Assembly: GCA_027559495.1 (NCBI GenBank)
Contig: JAMXSV010000003.1
Location: 248,001 to 312,000, forward strand
DNA: 64,000 bases
From: Aurifilum marmelostoma
Lineage: Eukaryota > Ascomycota > Sordariomycetes > Diaporthales > Cryphonectriaceae
Direction of reading: 5' to 3'
Shown: positions 56,829 to 64,000 of the stretch, in pieces
How the letters are laid out: each line of letters starts with the position of its first letter
Position numbering within the stretch: position 1 is the first letter of the stretch
Notes under the pieces: model-generated
What the model saw: the letters and a program-made list of their open reading frames with translations, nothing else
Database searches by the model: none
Told to the model about the DNA's origin: nothing
Position numbers and translations under genes: made by a program

Positions 56829-59093
56829 TTGTTGTTATTGTTGTTCATGCAATTACCACCTTTTCCTTCTCTTTTTTTCTTGCGGGATATTCCATCATTA
56901 TTTTTCCGACGTCGTAATAGAACAACTACTTTTATCTCCAATACCCTATGGTGCTATAGCATCCACCTCCATCATCCCCACTTATCATCCTTTCTTGTGT
57001 CGTCCTCCTTCTTGATCCCCCAGCGAAACCCAGCAGGGCAGATTCTCTCATCTTATTTCCAAGCTGCAAGCGCAAGATCACGGGCAAAGTCACGGGGCAC
57101 CCAAACAAATGGTATTACGGGAGGACTATGTGCTGTGATTATGTGTGATTACCTTATTACCATCCACCCCGCCCGGCTTTGCTCCCCTCCCGAGGCTGCA
57201 TGGGTACCAGATGCAGATGGCATCTCCGAGGCTGCCCCCGTGGCTCGCCTGACAGCTATACCCACAGAACCCACAAAACCCATCCAGAACCCAGTCTCCA
57301 TTGTCCGTGGGCATTGCATCCCATCCATCCCACATGGTCCCAGTTGTAGCGTGTCTCGCATCGGCTGTCCTGTTCGCTCTCCCTTGTCCACCAGGGATTG
57401 CGCGGGCGAGCATCCCCGCCCCCCTCCAACCGCGTACCTTGTCCGTCCTTTCCAAGGTACAGATGACGAAAGAAGATTGCGGACGGCGCGTTATGAAACG
57501 GCGTTCTCGGCCGGAAATCTCCGCCGGCGCAGAGAAGAGAGAGAGAGAGGGAGAGAGAGAGAGAGAAATAGCCTCATACAGTCACTATCATGCGCTGCCT
57601 TCAGTCCACTGACTGCCGTGTCTCATCCTTTCGTCTCGTCTCGTCTCGTGCCGGCTCGTGTCCCGTGGAACGAACCAGGTTGGACAAACAGGTAATTGTA
57701 GGGATGAGGGGGTTAAGGATCACTGCTTAGTAGAACTGCGTCGCCCATCCTCGGTGGGACTACTACAGCAGCTCAGGAGGATATTTCTTCCTGCCACGAG
57801 CACACACTCCTGGTGGCTGACTTGGGTATGCAGCACGAGAGAGTTACGACTATGGTGGAGACACTAAAACCCCTGTAAACTTCTCTAGCAATTCTGTGCA
57901 CGGCTCTGGAACCTGCGCTTCTCCCTATACAAGCCGCTGTACAAAAAGAGTTTTAGTGTGTACATGGTGCAAGTAGGCAGGCATCTTGACGTGCCGACCC
58001 TGTCCCCCCATAATTCTGCTGCGTACTACAAGCAAAGAGGGAGCAGACCTTTGGTCCGCCGGCCGAGTGGGACATCGGTGGCGACTGGGAGCCTCTTTTT
58101 ACCCGGCTCCGCAAGAAAGTAAGGCTAAAGGGCATGAGGGAGAAAATAAGCACCAGAGAACCACATTCAGCACAGAGCCTGACAGAGCGCTGACCGATCA
58201 CCGTGCGTGCACCCAATCTCCCACCGCCCTGTTACCTCAGGACAGCAGACACGAAACATGTCAACGTGGGGGGGGGGGGGAGTAAAAAAACAAAACCCCG
58301 CCAAAAGCGCCGAGCCGAACAAATCAATGTCTTGATCTCCTCTTCAGGTAGACCTAGCCGAAAGTATATGTCTATATATACACATAGCAATATACAGAGG
58401 GCAGAAGCTTCGCGAAAGCAAAAAGAGGAGGGCATGTCCCTGCCACCCGTCAAGCTTAGATGAAAAAGCCCGTTACCAGTGTCTCGGTTCGTCGGAGGGC
58501 GAGGTCGATGACATGCTTGCTTGTTTGTCTCATGGCCTTCCTAGAGCGGTAGAGCGACCCCCGCACGGACGCGACTGAGAACTCGGCCGACAGGGTTTCA
58601 AGGTTCAGTAGGCCATAACCTACTATGTTATGTTTCTATATTGGCCACTTCCTTCACTTTGTCCTCTCCTGCTTCATGTCGTGGCCAGGTTGGTATATCA
58701 TCTTGGGCCGTGAGAGCTCGGCGAGAGCAGAGCGTGTAAAACTCATCCTCGACCGCTGTCGCCACAATTTGTGTGGGCGAGAATTCATCCATTCAGTCCA
58801 CAGGCAGAACCTTTTTTTCCCCCTTCTTCTTCTTCCTCTTTTTTTCCCTCTTTCTCTTTGGTTACTTTTACTGCCCCTTGTTTTTCTCTTGACCCTCGAA
58901 CCCGGGCCGGCCCACTTCTTATTCATCACAAACCGTTCCACTGATCTGCGTTTCATCACTGTCGTCACGACCATTGATATCATGATTGATGTCAAACTCC
59001 TTTCAAATTCTGTCTCGGTGAGCACTAGACAAACAACTTTCTTTTGCAACCCCCTGTTCTGTCATTCTGGACCTAGGTCAACGAAAAGAAACC

Positions 59094-59119
59094 AAAAAAA
59101 AAAAAAAAAAAAAAAAAAA
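59094..59119. repeat. Poly-A tract
   Basis: Run of about 26 A in intergenic DNA. Confidence 0.85.
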
Positions 59120-60209
59120 GGCAAGCAAAACATCATGTAAACCCTGCCTTCTCGAGATGGACACCGAAAAAGGAACCTCCGCTTCCCTGCCCAAAAACGT
59201 GGAGGATCCCTTCTCCCTTTCAGCCGTCCCGGGCACCTATGATTGATCAGCAAGCTTGGCGATCCGAAAAACCGCCGTCACATGTGACGAAGAAAGAAGA
59301 AGAAGAAGAAGTGCAGATCAGATTGCCTCCTCTTAAGAACTCCCTTCTAAAATTACGTTCAAAACGGACCAAAAAGTAGTACAGTTATCTATCGTCTCCA
59401 TGAGGATCCGACAGCACGTCATTGAGGTATGGCACGCCTTATGGGGCGACTTGAGCGATCGCCCTTTTTTTCTTTTTTGCGTGGCCCCGGTTGGGTTGTG
59501 TGTGTGTTTGGGTTGCCGCGGCGCCACACTCCGAGCCAAGACCGGCGTGTATGTTCAAAGTGCTTCCGTCACGGAATAATCTGTACCTCTTCTTCTACGT
59601 CGGCAACGTGGCCACACTCTGGTACAGTATGCTGTCCGTGAATAGACACGCCATGGATCGTGTTTCGTCTCTCCGACCCAACCAGAATTTAACAAGAGCG
59701 AGGAGGCGCATCTTTGGTCTGGTGGGAGGCGAATGAACCTCCCAGCTGTCGGTTATCGCCACGCCAGATCAGAGACTCAGCCTAAAGCGCTATGGTGTTT
59801 TCTCCTCCTGGTAGCAAAGCACCTTTGAAATGCAGTGTGTCATAGTGCCACTTACTACATGCATGCACATGCCATTGTAGGTTTACCAGGGGCTGGCCTT
59901 GTAGGCAAGGTAATACATCACATCACTCCCACGAGGAAAAAAAGACAGCACCACAGTGTAGCCAGAAAGGACAATACGCTTGTTGATTTGATGTTCCATG
60001 TAAACCCCGACAATTCTACCTCTTCACATGTTTGACATGCCGCTTCGCACGCAGGCTGAGGCAGAGTCTGCCCAGCCCGTATACCTCCTCTCGGGAAGGG
60101 CTTGGACAGCCCCGAGGTTCGACTTCTTGTGTGATCCACCTTTTTCCTCGTTTATACACATCGTGATTATCTTTCCCCATACCCGCCTCTCTGCTTCCCT
60201 GCTGTCGTC

Positions 60210-60677
60210 TTACTCCTGCTTTGCGGCCTCCTCGGCAGCCTCCTTCTCAGCCTTGGCCGCCTCCTCTGGGTTCTCGGCCGCCCACGTGTCCCACTTGTGC
60301 GTTGCCTTGCCCGTCTTGCTGATCTTTTGGAAGATGGCGTCCTCCTTGTCGGGTTGCGTCTTGAAGGTTGCGTATTGGCCCTTGAGGTTGACGTTGAAGT
60401 CGTCGACGTCGCCGTTTTCTGTTTTGTCGTGGAATGGCTTTGGTCAGCGTACTGAATTGGACAGAAAGAGAGGGGCGGCTCGGCTGAATGTGACACACAA
60501 GAGAGAGATGGAGACGACATCTCCCTCTTCGAGGCAACACAACCTCCAGACTCCTGTGCAATAAAGGGTTCTCCATGTAGACTCACCTCTCGCCTTGTTC
60601 AGCACCCGCGTCACGGCACCGGAGCACCCGCCGCAGCTCATGGCGACGTGGTACTTGAACTCCTGCGCATCGGCCAT
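60210..60677 (-). CDS. atx1: Atx1-like copper chaperone (HMA domain)
   Basis: Exons 60587-60677 and 60210-60418, phase 1; 99 aa. The HMA domain begins MADAQEFKYHVAM and carries the metal-binding M-x-C-x-x-C as MSCGGC (Cys15 and Cys18), followed by SGAVTRVLNK; the second half has FNVNLKGQYATF and FQKISKTGK, the lysine-bearing segment expected of Atx1. An unusual ~25-residue tail (WDTWAAENPEEAAKAEKEA) rich in Glu, Ala and Lys extends past the domain. Atx1 carries Cu(I) in the cytosol to the Ccc2-type P-type ATPase of the late Golgi. The tail's effect is unknown. Confidence 0.92.
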
Positions 60678-61866
60678 TGTGTGGAAAGGTGTGAGATGGT
60701 GTGTGTTGTGATAGAATATTCGTGAATGTTTTGTTGCGGATGAGAGCTCGTAGAATGGAAAGGGACAGAAAAAGGGAGGTTGTTTCTTGTTGGTGCTCTT
60801 TGGGGGGTGGGATTTGTATTCTTTTTTTCAGTCAACAGCCTTGAGGCAGGAGCGGAACGCACACAAGGTGGGGTGGGGGAAGGAGAGAGGTGTGTCGGTA
60901 CGTCAGCTCCGTGTTTCGCCCTGCTGTCAGGAAGAGTCGCAGTGGGGTAGAACAAAGGTTCCGCGGGGGGGGGGGGGGGCCTGATTCAAGGGTACGGATA
61001 AAACGGTTGCAAATGAGTTGTCTAGCCTTTTTCTTTTTCTGAGATGATGAGGAATTGAATCGAAAGAAGAGAGAGAGAGACAAGAGATGAGCATTCCTCT
61101 TTCTACACGATGTATATATATATATATATACACAAATTCCCTTTCTCAGCATCTGCCAAGCTGGACTCTTCTCGAGCCCGATTAATAATTGCTCCCACGG
61201 CCGAAAGACCAAGGCCCAGCCCGTGGCGCCCCCCTTCCTTTCCCCCAGCTGACGCCGACGCCGCCGCAGCACAAAGCGCGCGCGCACGCACGCAATAAGG
61301 ACACCTTTGTCAGGAACACAAGCAACACACAGGCATTGCGCCATCCCCATGACCCTCTCACCCTACCATCCGTTTGCTAATTGTACCCGTCGCCTCGCAC
61401 ACACGCACGCCCCTGGCCCCCTTGTAAAACTTGCTCAAGACGGGGTTTTTGAGACCTATCTGCGACGGTAGTAGGTTTTTTCCCTTCCATACCGGGAAAG
61501 GTCGCTTAATCTCGCTTGTTGAGCATATATTGTCTCTCTTGTCGGAGTGGTGTGTACTCTTTTAAGTTACGGTTGTATTTCCAGCCCGTTTGAGGATTGA
61601 TTGGTAATGATGATATTATCCAGTAGTATGTGAACACTTGGTCTGTATAACTATGCAATGATACGCCTGGGAGCTCGTGTCCCCACGTGGTGACTCGTCT
61701 AATCATCAATCCTTACCAGCATTGTTGCCGGTATCCGAGACGAGCACCACTACCATCCAGATTTGCATATGACAGATGCTGCTTGGCTACACCGCTTAAT
61801 GCTTCAGTCGCCATGCTTTAGTCTCCATTCCATTCTCTTCTCTTCTTCTTCCTGCACCTAAGGCCT
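60678..61866. other. Intergenic
   Basis: Promoter of the Atx1-like gene, a G run near 60966-60978, an AT repeat near 61113-61130 and the 3' region of the Rqc1 gene. No gene was recognised. Confidence 0.6.
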
Positions 61867-64000
61867 TCACTCGCCAGGCTCCAACGGCGGCGGCGTCTCA
61901 TCTTCGCCATCATCCTCAAATGTCTCTGCATCCTCGCCTCCAGTCTCTTCCGTAGTGCCAGCATGCTCATCCCACGGATTGTTGTCCAGAGCACGCTCTA
62001 TAGCCTCGGGATCCAGGCCCTCCACCTGCCCACCGCTCAGCGGCGCAAATAACGAAGGCAACAGCCGTTGGAGTGCAGACAGGATCCCGCCACGGCCGGT
62101 GGTCTCTTCTGTGTCCTCATGCATGATGGCGTCGTCACCATCCCGGGCGGCCTGATCGTCAGAATCCGCTTCCTCCCTCTCGTGCATCATGCCCCTCGCA
62201 GCCCGAAGAATTGCGTCCATTTGGGTCTGCCGATATTGCTCCGTATTTGACCTCCACGGTATGTCCTGCCACTCTCCGGAGAAGATATTCTCCTCGCGTG
62301 GTGGCGGCAGAGGGTCGTAGTCGAAGTTAGGTGAGGCGTGCAGCATGCTCGGGGGCACAAGCCCCATCAGATCCGGCGTGTTGTCCAGGTAGATAAAGCG
62401 GCCGATGCTGAGCGGTACGTCCTTGGCCGCAGGCAAGGAGTACAGGTCGACCTTGGTAGCCAGCTCGCCCGCTTCCTTGAGGATATCGGTGCCGTCGCGC
62501 TTCCAGAGGTCTTTGGCCATGTGAATATAGAGCTCAGTGTATAGGCTGTCGTTGTCGTCCCGGGGCTGGCAACCCCATACCGCTCGTGGTGTGTCGATGT
62601 TCACGGCGCTGCAGATTGCAGAGTAGAGCCAGGGCAGCGTCTCCATGCCCTTGACCAGATCCTTCAGGGCCCCCTGTTTGTCGCCCAGCTGAAGCTTGGC
62701 CAGAACGCACGTCTGCCTGTGGTACTCCTTCATCGGCAGGTCGTACTCGTCGCTGTTGAAGTACGACGAGTCGCAGAGCGCAATCAGCCATTTGGCCTCA
62801 TAGGCGTGGATGGCCAGCACGTGCGTGAAGTTCATCATGCCGTATTCGTCACTTGGCGAGAGGCTCAGGAAGAGCTTGGTCCACTCGAGCGCCGTATCAT
62901 AGGTTCCCTTCTGCATCAGGCTCTTGATATAGTGGTACCCGGCGAGCCAGAACTGTCTGTTCTCGGGCCGCCTAAAGTCAAGCCTTGCCAGCCCGCGCTC
63001 CAGCTTCTTCCGGAAAGACGACAGTGTTACTCTGCCAAAGGTGAAGAGGGCACGTTCGCAGAGGTCTCCTGCCAGCGCGGCGTTGTGATCCTGCCTTGCC
63101 ACGCGGCTGGTCTGTATGAGCCCGTTGACATGGTACGGATGCTGGTGAACAAAATGCACGATACGCATGGGGTCCATCATGTCCACCAGGCTGAAGAACT
63201 GCATCTCCAGTAGTCCATATGCAGCATCGTGGGTGAAGGTGTACTCGGTTGGCTCGACCCTCTCGTCCGTGACAGCTTCCATTTTCAGACCACCAGCTGC
63301 TGCCTTGGGCCAGTGCTCTTGGCCCTGCACGAACGGGTTCTTCCTCAGGACTACCTCTGGTATCTTCTCGCCAGGCCTTCCCTTCAGGAATGTCTCCATG
63401 TCGATTTGTACGTGCTGCGGCCCACCGCGTCGATTACGCCGCCGCTCGGTCCGGCTTTGTGCCTCGTCTTGGGTCCGCACCGAGTCGAGCGTCTCCTGGC
63501 CAAACATGGCGCGGAGCTCGTTGATGACCTTGAGGTGATCAAAGCTGATGCTGAGAAGCTTCGCCAGCCTTGCGTCGTAAGTGCCGTGGCTACTCTGCTC
63601 ACCCGTGTTCTCTGACGCGGCCTCTTTGGTGCTCAGCTCCTTGAGCGCCTTGTCGATCTCGTCCAGTTCGGACTCGCCATCTTTACCAGACTTGTTGTCT
63701 TCTGCTGAAGGTGCGCCACCAGCAGCGTTCTTTGCCTTCTTCTTCTTTTTCTTGGACTTCTTGCTTTTCTTCGCGGGCGTGGGTGACGGCGCACTTGCTT
63801 CAGGTTGGGGTTCGGGCTCGACTTCCTGCTGCTCGTCATCGTCGTCGTCATCATCGTCCTGGTCACCTCCCAGAGCGGCAAACCCAGCGAATGCACTGGC
63901 CTTGGGTCTAGGCGGCGCGACCTCTTCTTGCTCTGAGGCGGAGCCATCTTCATCAGCGGCGAGGTTCTGGAGTCGGAGGAGTTCCTGCTGCTTGTGCAGC
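61867..64000 (-). CDS. rqc1: Rqc1/TCF25 homologue, 5'-partial
   Basis: The frame is open from the right edge to the stop at 61867-61869, giving 710 visible residues; the N terminus lies outside the window. The visible start is disordered and charged: LHKQQELLRLQNLAADEDG, a poly-Asp run, and a Lys cluster (KKSKKSKKKKKKAKN). The TCF25/Nulp1 domain then runs from about SISFDHLKVINELRAMFG through WLAGYHYIKSLMQKGTYDTALEWTKLFLSLSP, WLIALCDSSYFN, LPWLYSAICSAV and LWKRDGTDILKEAGELA. The C terminus is acidic. Rqc1 is a cytosolic component of the ribosome-associated quality control complex with Ltn1, Rqc2 and Cdc48, helping to ubiquitinate and extract stalled nascent chains. An in-frame Met at 63507 is not the true start, because the conserved region begins before it. 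Confidence 0.9.
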   Translation of the reverse strand, partial: LHKQQELLRLQNLAADEDGSASEQEEVAPPRPKASAFAGFAALGGDQDDDDDDDDEQQEVEPEPQPEASAPSPTPAKKSKKSKKKKKKAKNAAGGAPSAEDNKSGKDGESELDEIDKALKELSTKEAASENTGEQSSHGTYDARLAKLLSISFDHLKVINELRAMFGQETLDSVRTQDEAQSRTERRRNRRGGPQHVQIDMETFLKGRPGEKIPEVVLRKNPFVQGQEHWPKAAAGGLKMEAVTDERVEPTEYTFTHDAAYGLLEMQFFSLVDMMDPMRIVHFVHQHPYHVNGLIQTSRVARQDHNAALAGDLCERALFTFGRVTLSSFRKKLERGLARLDFRRPENRQFWLAGYHYIKSLMQKGTYDTALEWTKLFLSLSPSDEYGMMNFTHVLAIHAYEAKWLIALCDSSYFNSDEYDLPMKEYHRQTCVLAKLQLGDKQGALKDLVKGMETLPWLYSAICSAVNIDTPRAVWGCQPRDDNDSLYTELYIHMAKDLWKRDGTDILKEAGELATKVDLYSLPAAKDVPLSIGRFIYLDNTPDLMGLVPPSMLHASPNFDYDPLPPPREENIFSGEWQDIPWRSNTEQYRQTQMDAILRAARGMMHEREEADSDDQAARDGDDAIMHEDTEETTGRGGILSALQRLLPSLFAPLSGGQVEGLDPEAIERALDNNPWDEHAGTTEETGGEDAETFEDDGEDETPPPLEPGE

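Larger units (their letters stand above)
54070..60209. other. Long intergenic region upstream of the Zn2Cys6 gene
   Basis: About 6.1 kb between the regulator's start (-) and the 3' end of the Atx1-like gene (-). The first few hundred bases probably hold a long leader (A14 run near 54181, many CT/GA stretches). Further out are a TG repeat (55656-55684), an ATG triplet repeat (56803-56828), a GA-rich stretch (57536-57567) and an A26 tract (59094-59119). Frames in it are low-complexity and are not called. A non-coding RNA or distal regulatory sequence is possible but not shown. Confidence 0.5.

Noticed and set aside
56805..57695. 296-codon + strand frame
   Set aside because: Starts in an ATG microsatellite and consists of biased composition without a domain; no leader, intron or codon-use support.
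1..64000. CRISPR arrays, bacterial insertion sequences, functional tRNA genes
   Set aside because: No spaced direct-repeat arrays, no transposase frames and no cloverleaf with both boxes and paired stems were seen; the tRNA-like segments found have broken stems.

Overview
The window is nuclear DNA of a filamentous ascomycete (Pezizomycotina, most likely Sordariomycetes). Genes are monocistronic and split by short GT-AG introns (about 49-313 nt, often with CTRAY-type branch sites). Family content is typical of that group: HET-domain proteins, a LaeA-like methyltransferase, a Zn2Cys6 regulator, a GPI-anchored repeat protein and Rho4. Spacers carry long homopolymer and dinucleotide tracts. I do not name a species.

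Layout. 1-8.1 kb is housekeeping: a gene tail at the left edge, Rho4 GTPase (-), elongin C (+) and the lariat debranching enzyme Dbr1 (-). 9.3-14.0 kb is an accessory locus: a ~900-aa protein with an apparently intact trypsin-like triad (-) is divergent from a 344-aa C-terminally membrane-anchored protein (+). 14-16.5 kb is unresolved. 16.5-27.7 kb holds an RTP1/TANGO6-type factor, an unknown protein, an AT-hook protein and threonine synthase, all on +. A pair of diverged tRNA-headed (SINE-like) repeats and an AT-rich relic lie at 20.8-22.3 kb. 28.4-30.4 kb is a five-exon LaeA-like methyltransferase (-). 34.1-38.1 kb has a secreted three-repeat GPI protein and a HET protein. 38.1-39.5 kb is repeat-rich and contains a mutated 5S rRNA copy. 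39.8-45.6 kb is a metabolic group: an SDR ending in SKL, a kappa-class GST/HCCA-isomerase-like protein, an SCP2-type thiolase and a CYTH phosphatase. A second HET protein (46.1-48.6 kb), an NAD(P)-binding NmrA-like protein, a Zn2Cys6 regulator with an unusual 3' end, an Atx1-like copper chaperone and a 5'-partial Rqc1/TCF25 gene complete the window.

Three enzyme genes (threonine synthase, GST-kappa, NmrA-like) are each broken once by one apparent extra base in a G or C run. The reading frame resumes perfectly afterwards, so sequencing or assembly error is the leading explanation.

The best candidate for an undescribed system is the divergent trypsin-like / membrane-protein pair at 9.3-14.0 kb. 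The best genome-dynamics signals are the 5S copy with C:G-to-T:A changes and the SINE-like pair. The SDR, GST-kappa and thiolase genes look like a small peroxisomal catabolic group. All exon models are hand-built from splice signals and frame continuity, without transcript or database support.
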